Assembly: GCF_965638725.1 (NCBI RefSeq) | Contig: NC_134963.1 | Location: 8,253,501 to 8,317,500 of the forward strand | Direction of reading: 5' to 3' | Length of the DNA: 64,000 nt | Source of the DNA: Aptenodytes patagonicus | Taxonomy: Eukaryota > Chordata > Aves > Sphenisciformes > Spheniscidae | In this document: piece by piece, positions 12,801-24,166 of the stretch | How positions within the stretch are numbered: position 1 is the first letter of the stretch | Layout of the letters: every line of letters starts with the position of its first letter | Notes under the pieces: generated by a model | Database searches by the model: none | What the model saw: only the letters and a program-made list of their open reading frames with translations | Told to the model about the DNA's origin: nothing | Translations under genes and position numbers: made by a program

Positions 12801-15800
12801 TCTGCACAGGGTCTCTGTGCTAGCGAGATGAGCATCAGGCACAGGCTCCGGGTCCTACAACAAATGTTACGTCAGTACTGGGACTCTGGGGAGAGTTTGG
12901 TGCAATGGGCAATACCTTGACATACCAGTGGTGAGGACCAGTGAGGTGGGTACGAACACACAGCACACCGGCTGCTCCGCAGGCGTGGTTTGTGTTCCTG
13001 CTCCTGCCCCAGGAAGGGCGCAGGGAAACCTACCTCTTTTGTGGCAAAAGATAAACCTTTGCACTGGCTGCAAGGGGAAGACGTCTATGCACACAAGCAG
13101 CTCTGGCAAAGCCGTTAACCACTGCCAGTTCACGCCCTGGTTATGGACGTTCATACCTTACGTTACGGAGAGCTGATGCAGATCTGCCTGGGCTGCACAG
13201 GCTCAACACCGTTGACTTCTGCCTGGACTGCAACTCAAACTTTCAGAGAGGGAAGGCAAGCTCTGCAGAGAAGAGTCCTTCTGATCTTAGATAAACCTAA
13301 ACAACTAACGGATGCAGTTTGCATCCCAATCCATCTGAGGCTGGACTTATTTTTGGCTTATTTTGCTTTCTGATTTTTTTTGTGTAGCAGTAAAGTGATT
13401 GTGCATCAGGGATTCAAACGCTGCAGAGGGATGCGTAAATGTTTGGGAAATAGAAAACAACACTCTCTTCATTGAAAGTAAAGCTATGCCTATGAAGGTG
13501 TTCTGTTCATTTCACATTCTCCAAAAACATCTTAAGAGCACTTGTCAGGCAGACCACAGCTCTGATTTGTATGAGAAATCCCTGACTCACAGATCTTGGC
13601 AACCGATTATCAAAGATTAAGGTATTTAAAAATCAAGAGGCATTTGGAACCAAAATATTTTTCCGACCCGGCTCTAACACCTAAGTAAACAGTAACCACG
13701 CTGGCCTTTTACAGAAAAAAAAATGTTCAGTGCAAAGCCAGTACCTCTGATAACAGGGCCAGTTGTTTTGGTTTTTGCCAAACTGCTGAGGTTTCATGGA
13801 AAAAAAGAAAAAAAAAACCCCCAAGAAAAAAAAAAAAGAAGATTTATAGACAATTCCGAAAAGGGTCTGATCACCACATCTTCAAACTGGCAGGCCTCCT
13901 GCTGTTACTCTACCTACATCCAAGTAAACTCCTCACGTTGCTCAACTTCAAGTCAGCAAGTTTCCTGGAAAGGCCAGATCTTAAATAAGTGTCAAATAAG
14001 TGCATGCTTCCTCGGCTCCACGGTCTTTGAACGTCCCCACACAAGCCACCACAAAATGTAAAGGCCTAATTATATCTCCATCAGCTTCCATGGCCACACC
14101 TACGGGCCAGAAAGTTACCGAGGGTCACGAGCCTGTGAATTTGCCTCCCCATTGTATGGAGCACGCTAAGGCAGGATGCTGCAGCCTTGCCAGGATGTGA
14201 TTCAGCGTCCTGTTTTGAACAGTTAATAAAGTCAGCAACTTCTGCCCCAAGATCTCCCACCAAATAACTGGGAGACAATAAACACTGCAGCGAGCAGGAC
14301 TTATCAAGTATGTAATGAGCTGCTGTCCCCACAAATAAATCCTCAAGACAGCTGCCCCGGTGTACCCCCAGCCCCGAGCACCTTCCCAGTACCATGAACA
14401 TGGCCACTCAAAGCTGCGGGTACAAGCCACTCACTCAATGTTGCCTCCAGCAAAACATGATCGTAAATCCCTAAAAAAGTTAAAGATCCAGGTGTTAATA
14501 AATAATTTTTGGTGCATTAAAATATAACATACAATAAAGTATAACGTATAAACATCCCCAGCTGTGGTGGGCAGTCAGTGCAGCACAGAAGGAGAGCTGA
14601 GCTGTGCAGAGCAAACACGCAGCTGCATGGAGAAGAGCCTGAACAGCAGGCTGGAGTTGCATTCGCTCTTCGAGTTTCCATACTAAGAGGCCAGCTGCAG
14701 CGCCAGTGAGGAATCTGGTTTATTACAGTGATTTTAACCAAACAGCCTCCTTATAACGAGTCCTCTGGCGCGTGCCAGCCAGGATGATGCTCCGTAAAGA
14801 GTTTGTCTGCAGCAATTATTCCTCCTGTTGATCACTGAGCTGCAAAGGGAGTTTTCATCAACCTGAGGGCTCCACCTAATTCCTGCAGCAAACGCAAAAC
14901 CAAGTCAAACCAATGCCCAGTGTAACTCCGCTACCTTCAAAAGAGAAAATTACTTTACTTCATTAAACTACAACAAAAAAGCAGTAACTAAAGGAACTGT
15001 AGAGCTGGTTATCAAACCAGCGTGGTGGAGCATGTTCGTTCCCAACCAGGTAATCATGAAAAAACACAAAGTCGAGTAAGTGAGGTGGAAAGCAAGGGGG
15101 ACGTGGTGCCTTCTACCCATCACAAACAGCCGTAGGTTCCTCAGAGCTCAAAAGCCGTATGACTCTTACAGCTGAAAGGTTTTAATGCTGAATAAAACCG
15201 AACAGACCTAACACTTTACTCTGAGTGTTTCAGAAGATGAGCTGAAGATGAAGACTCAGAAGATGAGTCATCTGCCAGGCTGCAGACGGGAGAAAGGGCC
15301 TCGGGAACATGAAGTAACTTGGCGAGGTACACAGGATAGCATCAGCAAAGAGAGGAAGACCCCCAGTCTCCTCTCCTTCCTCTACCAGTTCTCTGTTCAG
15401 CAGGACACTGGATGCTCCAGGCAGCACTCTCAACGCAGGGTCTCCACTTCACACTCGGCTGTGGCCATGCAGCACGTAGAAGCAGCAGAGCAGTGCATGC
15501 CATTAAAAGACTCTGCAAATGCATACAAGCCCAATCCTGAAAACCTTTACCTCCCACAGCTGCTCTTGCCAGCTCTTAAAACTGGGTTTAGTGGTGCCAA
15601 ACAAGAACAGTTCTTTCCATAACAATCTTCAGGCTTGATCAGAGGCTGGAGACAACTAACTCCCAGGCCCTCCTGCAGCAGTTCAGCCTCCATCTCCCTG
15701 CAGAAGGTGCCCGAAAACACTCACCCAGCCCTGTTTCTGACCGCATTCAGATTGCGACTGGAAAGCCAATAATGGCAAAGATTACAGAATGACTGGCTAA

Positions 15801-18800
15801 ACAAACTTACTTGTGTTTGTAATTAAAACCAGTGATTATCTTGCTGCATTTGCCAACCACATCTGAGAAACAGCCAACACTCACAACACGGCTGGCTTTG
15901 TAAAACGTCTCCTTTGACTTGGTGCTAGAGAGCCAACCAGCAGTGAGTGATGAAAGTCAATCAGGTTGCACCAAAAAGCAGTGTAGGAAAAATTGCACAT
16001 ACCCCATTCTCCCAGAGCAGTCTGCTTGAAAAGAGCACAGCTCTGCTCTCAGTCTCCCCCGCACCCAATATCATCTTCTCTGAGGTTGCTCTGAGCTAAA
16101 AGAGCACGACGTGGCTCTGCGATAAGGTGGCAGGCACCATGCACACAAGGCTCACATTGAACTCAGTGGACCCTGATCTTTTAAAACTTAAGGTTGTGCT
16201 TAACTCTAAGCTAATGCATACTCCCATGGACTTGACGTAACCGTGCCAGCAGTTTTATTAAGATTTGGGCGAGATGTCTCAAGGTCCTGTGGGTGCGCTG
16301 CATCATTAGGGAAAAAAGGGGATCAAGCCACAACATCCCATGGCTGATCAGCACTCAGGAAGGAAGATTTCAGCAGACACAGATAACACAGAGAATCAGA
16401 CATGCAAGCTTTTGTCTGCACCAGCTGCGCCGAGCCCGACTGGGCTGTCAGATCTGAGTCTGTGCTCTTACTTTTTCCTCTGCTATGAATCTTACCCACT
16501 GGGGAGCAAAATGAACTCCTGGCTGTCTGCTGGAAACAGTGTGGATGTTACCTTATCGAGGCTTCTGCAAAATTTTTGGAAAGTGAGAGAAAAGGAAGAC
16601 TTTAAAGCGCATTAATGTCTAAGAAAATGCAGATAGCAACAATATCTTTGAAAGAAAAGCTGAACCTAGAACATGTCCCCTCAGTCTATTTTAAGGTAGA
16701 AACTGTTTCAGGGAGAAAACAGAAAGAAAAACATTTTGGAATGACAGAAACCATAAGAAAGGTCTGCTGCTCTTAGACCAGAGAGCAGCAAGACATGCAG
16801 CTGGTTATAAAACCATGATACAGACCCATTCCTCCAAGAAAAAAAATCAGATAGCTCACATAACCAGATCCAACTATGCACTCCCGGATGAAAATCCTGG
16901 AATTTTTTGGAATGAATGAAAATAATCTGTTCAGCAAGCAGATGAGTAAGTTATGTCATAAATGTGTAATAGCACATCCATACTGTATCGATGAAATGCA
17001 GTTTGAGCTGGCAGCAAGATGGGGTCTTGTTTCCAACAACCCTTCCTTTTTTTAACCATTAGGATCCTTGAGGTCTGCAAAGTCAGGCGCTGGACTGCCG
17101 ACCCCTGCACTCAGGGCACATGTGACAAAGCACAGCTGTCACCGAAGTCTCCACCAAGGCTAGACCAGGATTTAAAGATTCACAAATATCATCATAGCCC
17201 GTTCCTGCGTTTTTTTCAGAGGAGACCTGAACTCAACTGTTGGAGAAGCAGCACAATGAAGTTGAACAATTCTGCCACCCCATGGGCACCAGGTAAAGTC
17301 TCAGCAAATTGATCCGGAGCAGGTGCCAGCAGGAAGGGGACAGGATCTACCCACCTCCCCGCGAGAGGAGCTTCATTTATCATCTATGCTATGTCCACAC
17401 TAGGGCCACACGTTTTCTTCAGTCCTTAGCAGTGTTTCCCCCTGAGTACAGCAAAGGCTCTGCACAAGAGCCTATTCTCGAGGTCTATCTAGTGATTTAA
17501 CTACCAGATTCTTATCCTGAAAATCGTATACGGAAGAGCAGCCCCAAGAGACCGAAGGACAGAGAAAGCCTTTGGGATCTCGGTATCTAAAGTCAGTGCT
17601 GCAGCATTTTTCAACCACCAGTAGAAAAGTATCAGCCTTTAAGCGCAGTCTCACTGCATCTACCCCCACGATTGCTCTGGTCAGTGATGGATGCACATGC
17701 CTGGCTTGCAAAAAAAGGCCAGACAGACCAAAAGTAGGCACAAAACCAATGATCTCCCAATGATTCATCTGTACATTGTAATTGAGTTCATTTGTAATGA
17801 AGAGGGATAAAGCTGTATTTCCTCCTTCAGCACAAGAACCATATACACAAAAGAGGCTATCATACTGCTTGGTTAAGTGTTACTATTTAATACAACATGG
17901 GAAAAAGCACAAGAATTAAGGATGCGTTGCTATTCATGACTTCAGCAGGTTCCTGCTTGAGCCTTGAATTGTACAATAAGCCCACAACCAAGCTGGGAGC
18001 AGAACCAGGAATCACGAATTTTGCTTTAACCGATACAAAATACATTCTCCAGAAAATAAGCTAACAAATGACATTACAGACTGCCATTAAATGCCCATAC
18101 TCAGGAGACCACACAGCAACCAAACATACATTTCTGACCCGCGTGCATGCAAGCAGGACAGCTACCGAACGCCAGGCTTCCCAGACAGGCTGCAGCCACG
18201 ACAAATCATCCCCGGGAAATAGAAATGGCAAGGCCTGACACTTTCCTACTCTGTAAAGGAGCAACTTTGCTCTTCTGCTCTCTGACTTCACTTGCAGGGT
18301 AAAGACCGTCTATACCCTAACATCCTCCTGCTGCTCCCAAAACCACAAGGTTAACCAGACTTCAAATCAACTCCACTTTGTCCTAGCCTCAGTCCATCAG
18401 ACTGCGACAGAAAACCCACTGCCACCAGTGTCTCGGTTTTATCTCTCTGCAACAGTAGGTCTCAAAGCATAAAATGGGGTGGAAACAACAAGATCGAACT
18501 CCAAGCAGCAGCATGAGTGGCTTTGCTTTTACCTGAAACCAGGATAATTAAAGTAGAAAGTAGTAACAAGGAGAAGAGACCGAGCCTGCTGAACCACTGC
18601 TGTGTTTTTACACTTTATCTCGCGGATTGCAGTTTACAGGTTAGAGGGTAAGAGCTGTCTGCAACAGCTGGGTTTAGAGTGAACAATCCACATAATCACT
18701 CAGAGCCCCGTTAGGCCAGGGTCCCACCAAACTAGCTTTATCATTACTACTTCTGATCTCTGCACAATGTCAGCAAGAGAAGCCTTTCTCTTCTCCAGCA

Positions 18801-21800
18801 GGGTATCTCAGCCCTTTCCTCCCCCTGACGTGAAGAAAGTGGCTCTACACAACCCCAATACCAAAGGAGTCAAATTCCTGATGGTTAATACCCAGGAACG
18901 AGCAGAGCTCTCCCCTACCCACCCTAGGAGCGTACCCCGCTTCCCGACCCAGAGCCCCAACCTCAGAGAGCAGCAGCAGAGACAGAGATGCTGCGATAAC
19001 AGTTAAATGCCGTGGCCAGAGTTGACGAGCAATTTTCTAGTCTCTTTCCACCAGGGAAAAAACCCCCACAAACCCTCTTTTATGCTTTCAGTTCATTAAA
19101 CGCTCGTCTCAAAACTAAACTGATAAGGGAGAGAGCATCCCCACTGTTTAGCTCTCTGCAGAGCATGCAATCCCCTCCAGGCAAGCGTACACGCTCGAGG
19201 CTGGAGTCCTGCGCGGGATCAAGACTCAGCTACATGGCAGACAATTAACAAACAGTGGAAACGATGTTTAGAGCCAAATAGCTCTGCTTACCTCACATTT
19301 AATTTACGCTCTTCATCACTGCCAACCTCCAGCTGAGGGGAGAAAAGAAGGACACAGAGAAAGTTACATGCTGGTTGTTTCCATACTACAACTTTTAAAA
19401 AATCCCCACGCTTTTTAAAACCATCCCTACAATAACAGGTTTTGGGTGGTTGCTTTCCGTGGGGGTTTTCTTTCCGGTGCCAGGGATAAGTGAGACTCCC
19501 TGGCCATATATGCCATCAGCACCCAGTGCCGGGTGACAAAGGGGCTCATGGGGATTTTAAAGCTATTAGATCCTAATCCTGCAAGCTGGTCCTAGGGCGC
19601 AGATCGGTTTGAAGATCGCCAACCTCGATGTCACCCAGAGCGCGCACACATCGCTCCCACTGAGCGCCACACGTGAGGGCAGAACCTGTCCCCAGTGAAA
19701 GGCTGCTAACAAAGAGCTGGGCACAAATTAATGCTGTGATTCAGGGTGTGCAGCGACAGCACAAGTGCCCTCCAGCGGATGCAGCCAAAACTGCCCAGCT
19801 GGGACTGCCCCAAACTCCAGCACCTGAACCCCAACCTGGCACTGATGTGCAGCTCCACTGCACACACCGGCAGGGCCCCTCTGCCCTCTCTGAGCTGCCA
19901 CCTCACCAACGAGGCCACCTCCATCTGGGCGCTGGCAGAAGCCGTGTCCCGAGGCTAGGACGATGCACACCTGGTTGTCCAGTCATCAACAAGTCCTATG
20001 TCTGCTGCCTTCCTGATAAACACACTGCTTTGATGGCAGGCATGTATTAAAACGGCCGCTTTTTCACCGGGCACTGGTAGAAAGCCCCCCTGGAAGCAAA
20101 TCTGGCTGCTCAGGTGACATTACTGGCCCGTACACTTTATTTACTCTCCTTAAAACAGAAGCATGCTAGCTGACTTAAGCCTATTTTCTGAGAAACATTT
20201 TCACATTGCTGTGCTTTCCAGCCACCTCCTTCAACTTCTCTATTAGACTCTGGACAAAATTCCATATGAAAGAAAAACAGAGTTGGGGCTAATTGCATCC
20301 AGAGCTGACCGAAAATAAAAAAAGGCTCAAAGATAATTCTCCTCCTTTGGTCCTGTGTAAGCAGACAGAAGAGAAAGGGCCAGGAGCATCCCCTCAGAGG
20401 GCAAGGTGGTGGGGAGATGGTTTGGACCCATGAAGCAAAGCGGGGACCTTACAGATCGCCCGGCAACAGGAAAACCTTCAAACTTGCAACACACCGCACA
20501 CCAGCGCCTAATGAAGCTGGAGGGACACAAACCTTTAAGAAATCATGCTCCATCAGTGCTAACACTCAGCCAACATTTTGTTACTTACTCCAACATTGCT
20601 TAAAACCCACATCAAATAAGGGCCACCGTAAGGCTTACTCGTTTCCAGGCGGTTTTGTAGAAGTTAAAAATAAGCAAATAGTTTCATGTTAAGCGTTCAA
20701 GCTTTAAGTTTTGCGTGTGTGTAGGACCTGGGTTGTTCCCCACCCCGCCAAGTTAAGACTCGGGAGGCCAGAGCGCACAGGAGCTGCTCTGTTTACAATC
20801 TGCGAGAACCAAGTAATGCCAGGAAAAAAACCCCAAATGCAACCTCACAGGCCGGATATTAGAAATATAGCCATTTGGAGGAAAAGAGATACACAAAGCC
20901 CATCCCAAATGACTGCAGCTGATGGCGAGAAACATACCATGGCTATTTTTAGTCTGTTTACACTGTGCAGTGGCAGCAGGCAGAGCCCCGGGAACACCCC
21001 GAGCCCCAGTGCCCCCCGCCAGCAGATCCCCCCCAGCCCTGGGAAGGTCTGGCAGGTTTTTGGCCTTTGTAAGGTCACCCTCCTGTTTGTTTGGGTCTGT
21101 CACGTAGCAACAAGGGGCAGAAAACCTTTTTTTCTTTTTAAACAAAAGTGACTGTGAAGTCATGACTGTTGTCAGCCGAGGCTCCGCAGCAGAGCCGGCC
21201 CCTGAATCTGCTGCGGGCTCACCTTTTGCAGAAGCTGACTTGCTTTCAAAGTCAACTCTCCCTGTATTTTCTATTAAAAAGCTGCAGTAAAACCAAAACA
21301 AGGCAGAAGCAGTCAGCGTGGCAGACAGACCACAAAGTTGCTGTCTGCCATGCTGAGTGCTTCTGCCTTGTTTTGGTTAGAGCATCCCTCCGAGCTGGCA
21401 GGTTTTATGGTGTGCCACGCATGTGATGCCGTGGACCTGCAGCTGCCCGCCAGCACCACGGATCCCACCACGGCACGGACACCAGCGCCGGGGCCAGACC
21501 TCCGCATCCCTCCCCGGGGACTGTGCAGAGTGCGGCCAGGCTGAAGGACCTGGCATGGAGTGGGAGGTGGTGTGGAAGGGAGAGGGCAGCGGACCTAAGA
21601 AATGCATGCAAGTTTGCAAGTGTGTATGAACTACTCTCTCCTCCTAAGAATTTACGGCACGCTACGTTAACACGGCAGCAAGCCTCTTGCAGGCGGCAGC
21701 ATCCATTTTATAAATTCCTTCAGGCTCATGAGTTACGAGAGGCTGCAGCAGCATACTCACAATTAGCAAGGACGTATGGTCATCATTTTCCATTAAAAAA

Positions 21801-24166
21801 AAAATAATCTAATAATTATTCACATAGGCTAAAAGCCCCAAAGAGCCCTAATTTTTCTTGCAAGAAAGATCATAAAAGATCAGGGAGCAGGCTGGCACTT
21901 TTTGATGGGATTTTTCTTTGAAATAACTTTGTAAAAACATGCTTAATTTGGAAAAGGAAGGTTTATAGTTTTATGGTATTTCATGCCAGAAGGGACCATT
22001 CAAACAGAACGGGAGCTGATGTCTTCCTCTGGGAGCCACCGAAGCACACCTGAGCCACGGACATCAGTGGCCGAAGTGCCCTGGCATGGACAAAACCAGG
22101 TGACAAGTTCGGGGCAACATTTTCAAGAGGGAAAAGGAGACTCGTACGGTCACCCCACTGAAAAAATAATAGTGAACACAGAGCTCCTACACAATGCCAT
22201 GCCTAACGCAGATGTACATGGCAAGGCGAGGGGCATACTGCTTTGACTCCTCTCCCACCTGCACCAGTTAAATCCAGTCTAATTCCACTGCCTGCAACAG
22301 GGTTACAGCCCATTTACATCTGTGTCAATCAGGTGGCCACTAGGTCTCGTTTAAGACTCTGTCTAAACCAGAACCCAACAAAATTCCTTCGGAAAAATCC
22401 TCAGAAAAGCACAAGTCCTGTCTCCAAGTTTCTCAATGAACACAGCGCGGTCCAAACACCGGGTCCCTGCAGCCTCAGGAGCCCAAATCACACGACACAG
22501 ATCTATGGCAAAACAGTCGGCGAAAGGAGGGGATGAGTCACGTCTCCAGCGAGGGCCGTGCAGAGGGAACCCCTGCAGCCCCTCCGGGCGAGGGAGAACC
22601 TGTGAGCCCCGTGGCACTGTCCTCCTCCTGCCTCCCCCGCCTCAGACCGGCTAATCGTGGGAGTCACAGGGACCTGACAGGTGACAAATAGGATTGTTTA
22701 CCTGGCGGGAGCTGGGACAGAACAAAGCCAAGGGCAGCCAGCACCAAATAAAAGGGGGGGGGGGGGGGGGGAGAGGGGTGCAGAGGGAATATGTAGGGAA
22801 ACACTGGGCCTGTCTTTGGGGGTCACAAAAGACATGGGTTAGGAGGAAAAAAGGGATGGACAAGGAAGAAGAAAAAGAAATTGGAGGGTGCAGCTGTGTT
22901 GGGATGGCACATGGGAGCTGCGGTGAGGGAAGACAGAAGCCCAAGGCCGGGCAGAGGCAGGAGAAGGCATTTCTGGGGTACGAGAGTGAAGGGGGCGTGC
23001 AGCAGAGCTGGGACACACAGGGTGCCTGTCCCAGCAGGGCAGGGGCATGCGGAGTGCAGCATTATAGGGGCAGCAGGTTAAGCGGCGTGTACACGGCTCC
23101 AGAGCAGCAGAGCCGAGGAGGAGGAGAGGGCAGCAGCATGGTGCAGGCTGCGCTGCAGTGAGCAGTGGCAGCAGACAGCGCGGCACTGGGACGTCGCACA
23201 GGTACGGGGTGGAGCGGGACGGGAGCTGCTCGGGCAGCGGGGAACTGCCCGCGGCTGCCTTGGGGAAGGGTGAGCGTGAGCTTCCTGCGGGGCAGAAGCT
23301 ACAGTGGGTGCGGGGAAAGGCGGTGCCGTTGCAGCACAGGCTGCACAGGGACAGAGGGGTAACGCAGGGGGTACAGCAGAGCATCCTGGCGCAGGAGGCG
23401 GTGGCGGCTGTGGGGTGTCAGGGAGGGAGAACGTATGGGGCCACGGGGCCAGCAAGCACAGCTGCTCCACAAAGACAGGCCCAGCACGCTGCCCGGGGAT
23501 TTACCTGGCAGAGAACAGTGGAGCAGGCTGCCCCGGGGTTCAGCTAGCCCGAGCTACTGCCCGCAAGGGCTGACGTGGGGGACAGCGATGAGGGAAATGG
23601 GGCTGCATGGGGGCGAGGAGGGGGCGGCCAGTGTGCAGCGGGGCAGAGTGGGGAGAGGGCTGGATGGTCCCGGGTCTGGTTCAGCCTGGCAGCATCAAGG
23701 GGCTGGAGGCTGAGGCAGAGTGGGGCTGGCAGGGCTGGGCAGCATCGGGGGGCTGTGAGGGGAAGGGGCTGAGATGGCCGGGGGCCTGTAAGGGGCTGAG
23801 CTGGGGCCAGGAGGGGCTGGGGGGGGCCTGGGGGCTGCGAAGGGCCAGGGCCTGCGAGGGGCCAGGGCCTGCGAGGGGCCAGGGCCGTGGTGCTGGGGGC
23901 CGTGAGGGGCCTGGCGCCGCCTGGGACCGTGGCCCTGCGCGGGGCCGTGAAGCTTTGCGGGCCGTGGGGGCCGCGGCCGATGCGCGGGGCCCAGCCGAGG
24001 CGCCGCGTCCCGCCCCGCCCCGCCCCGCTCCCCGTCCCCCCGCCGCCGGGGCCTGCTCTGCCCCCCGCGGCCCGGCCCGGCCCGGCCCGGCCCGGCTCAC
24101 CTCGCTGGTGCTGGCCGAGGAGGCGGCGCTGGGGGTCGGCGAGCGCTGCAGCGTGACCAGCGCCAT
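827..24166 (-). CDS. SSH1: SSH1, slingshot protein phosphatase 1: 5' part of the gene, coding exons 1-4 (residues 1-92), continues off the left edge
   Basis: Slingshot phosphatases dephosphorylate and reactivate cofilin/ADF at F-actin and so drive actin turnover. Four minus-strand exons with consensus splice sites join in frame: 24166-24101, 19332-19292, 2843-2740 and 891-827. The encoded N-terminus begins MALVTLQRSPTPSAA, continues through a short acidic stretch (EVGSDEERK) and the segment SESFFMVKGAALFLQQ, and reaches LPQHLQVMINLLRCED. I recognise these as the conserved N-terminal region of SSH1; human SSH1 is nearly identical here. The catalytic dual-specificity phosphatase domain and the actin-binding tail are outside the window. 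The start lies in a CpG island in the context GCCGCCGCCATGG, and an in-frame TAG six codons upstream excludes an N-terminal extension by direct read-through. Introns 1, 2 and 3 are about 4.8, 16.4 and 1.8 kb. Paralogues SSH2 and SSH3 are less likely, given the match and the linkage to DAO and SVOP. Confidence 0.95.
892..2739 (-). other. SSH1: SSH1 intron 3
   Basis: This GT-AG intron of about 1.85 kb contains a 14-nt A run at 1246-1259 and a short CCCA tetranucleotide repeat at about 2637-2657, roughly 85 bases inside the 5' end of the intron. No further exon or RNA gene is recognised. Confidence 0.8.
2637..2657. repeat. (CCCA)n tetranucleotide microsatellite
   Basis: About four and a half perfect units of ACCC/CCCA lie within SSH1 intron 3. 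The array is short, so it may be only weakly polymorphic. Confidence 0.8.
2740..2843 (-). CDS. SSH1: SSH1 coding exon 3 (residues 36-71)
   Basis: This 104-nt exon lies between the acceptor TTTTCCAG and the donor GTAGTG. It encodes LSESFFMVKGAALFLQQ, then a Gln/Ser-rich stretch ending HPHKHA. It begins with one base of a split serine codon and ends with one base of a split glycine codon, both consistent with the neighbouring exons. This is the most recognisable slingshot sequence in the window. Confidence 0.95.
8550..8572. repeat. A-rich simple tract
   Basis: Two long A runs are separated by a single G. No flanking target-site duplication or retroposon body was seen, so this is annotated only as low-complexity sequence. 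Confidence 0.85.
12111..12131. repeat. (AAAAT)n pentanucleotide repeat
   Basis: About four units of AAAAT/TAAAA lie in SSH1 intron 2. Confidence 0.75.
13800..13840. repeat. A-rich low-complexity tract
   Basis: Repeated A runs are interrupted by G, CCCCC and AAGAA. This is simple sequence within SSH1 intron 2. Confidence 0.85.
16153..16247. repeat. Decayed copy of an old sauropsid/amniote interspersed repeat
   Basis: The phrases ATTGAACTCAGTGG, GTGCTTAACTCTAAGC and CTCCCATGGACTTGAC, in this order, resemble a dispersed family that I recall from turtle, crocodilian and bird DNA, with a hallmark close to CCCATTGACTTCAATGGG next to GTGCTTAACTTTAAGC. The family name is not asserted. The copy is diverged and has no intact ends. 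Confidence 0.5.
19292..19332 (-). CDS. SSH1: SSH1 coding exon 2 (residues 23-36, last codon split)
   Basis: This 41-nt micro-exon lies between the acceptor TTTTCTCCCCTCAG and the donor GTAAGC. It encodes LEVGSDEERKLNV plus two bases of a serine codon, completed by the first base of exon 3. The short acidic sequence matches the human SSH1 segment at this place in composition and length. It is too short to stand out as an open frame and was found by reading-phase and protein continuity. Confidence 0.92.
21291..21378 (-). ncRNA. Near-perfect 38-bp foldback hairpin in SSH1 intron 1; candidate microRNA-like precursor or recent inverted duplication
   Basis: Bases 21291-21328 are the reverse complement of 21341-21378 over 38 positions, with one mismatch (21312/21357) and one G-T pair (21318/21351). 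They flank a 12-nt loop at 21329-21340. Read on the SSH1 sense (minus) strand, the loop contains TGTG. Known primary microRNA transcripts have a stem of about 35 bp and an apical loop of at least 10 nt, often with a UGUG element, so the geometry fits. Near-perfect pairing is less typical of an old microRNA and equally fits a young template-switch inverted duplication. I do not recognise the arm sequence as a known microRNA. The foldback is certain from the sequence; an RNA product is inference, and confidence refers to that. Confidence 0.35.
21961..22330. repeat. Possible diverged interspersed repeat remnants
   Basis: The phrase CATGCCAGAAGGGACCATT at 21982-22000 resembles a core that I remember from amniote dispersed repeats. 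The stretch 22250-22330 (CACCTGCACCAGTTAAATCC, GGGTTACAGCCCATTTACAT) resembles another that contains TGTAAAT/CACCAGTGTAA motifs. Both are short and diverged. Only a repeat-library search could name them. Confidence 0.35.
22754..22771. repeat. 18-nt G homopolymer run
   Basis: Eighteen consecutive G are followed by GAGAGGGG. The run can form G-quadruplexes on the plus strand and gives a C run on the SSH1 sense strand. Such runs are prone to length error in sequencing and to slippage. Confidence 0.9.
23836..23886. repeat. 17-bp GC-rich tandem repeat, about three copies
   Basis: The unit GGGGCCAGGGCCTGCGA is repeated almost perfectly about three times inside SSH1 intron 1, near the 5' end of the intron. 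Confidence 0.8.
24069..24095. repeat. (CGGCC)n array beside the SSH1 exon 1 donor
   Basis: About five units of CGGCC lie immediately downstream (minus-strand sense) of the GTGAGC donor of SSH1 exon 1, in the CpG island. Confidence 0.8.
24101..24166 (-). CDS. SSH1: SSH1 coding exon 1 (residues 1-22)
   Basis: The ATG at 24166-24164 has the context GCCGCCGCCATGG. The exon encodes 22 residues, serine/threonine rich and ending STSE, and stops at a GTGAGC donor (24100-24099) in phase 0. The in-frame stop codon 18 nt upstream fixes this as the start. The 5' UTR continues toward higher coordinates in the CpG island, but its 5' end cannot be read from sequence. Confidence 0.93.

Larger units (their letters stand above)
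2844..19291 (-). other. SSH1: SSH1 intron 2 (16.4 kb)
   Basis: This long GT-AG intron separates the 41-nt exon 2 from exon 3. It has moderate GC content, several A-rich simple tracts (8550-8572, 12111-12131, 13800-13840) and one decayed interspersed repeat copy (16153-16247). Open frames of up to about 137 codons occur on both strands, but none has recognisable similarity, codon structure or matching splice sites, and I treat them as chance. An alternative SSH1 first exon could lie here but cannot be called from sequence. Confidence 0.75.
19333..24100 (-). other. SSH1: SSH1 intron 1 (4.8 kb)
   Basis: This GT-AG intron contains the foldback hairpin at 21291-21378, a diverged repeat-like stretch at 21961-22330, an 18-nt G run at 22754-22771, and the inner part of the promoter CpG island with a 17-bp tandem repeat at 23836-23886. 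No coding exon is recognised. Long open frames above about 23.5 kb on both strands reflect high GC with few stop codons. Confidence 0.75.

Noticed and set aside
13399-13620. 73-codon open frame with a leader-like start
   Set aside because: It lies within SSH1 intron 2, the start is not an ATG in a good context, and there is no similarity or splice structure.
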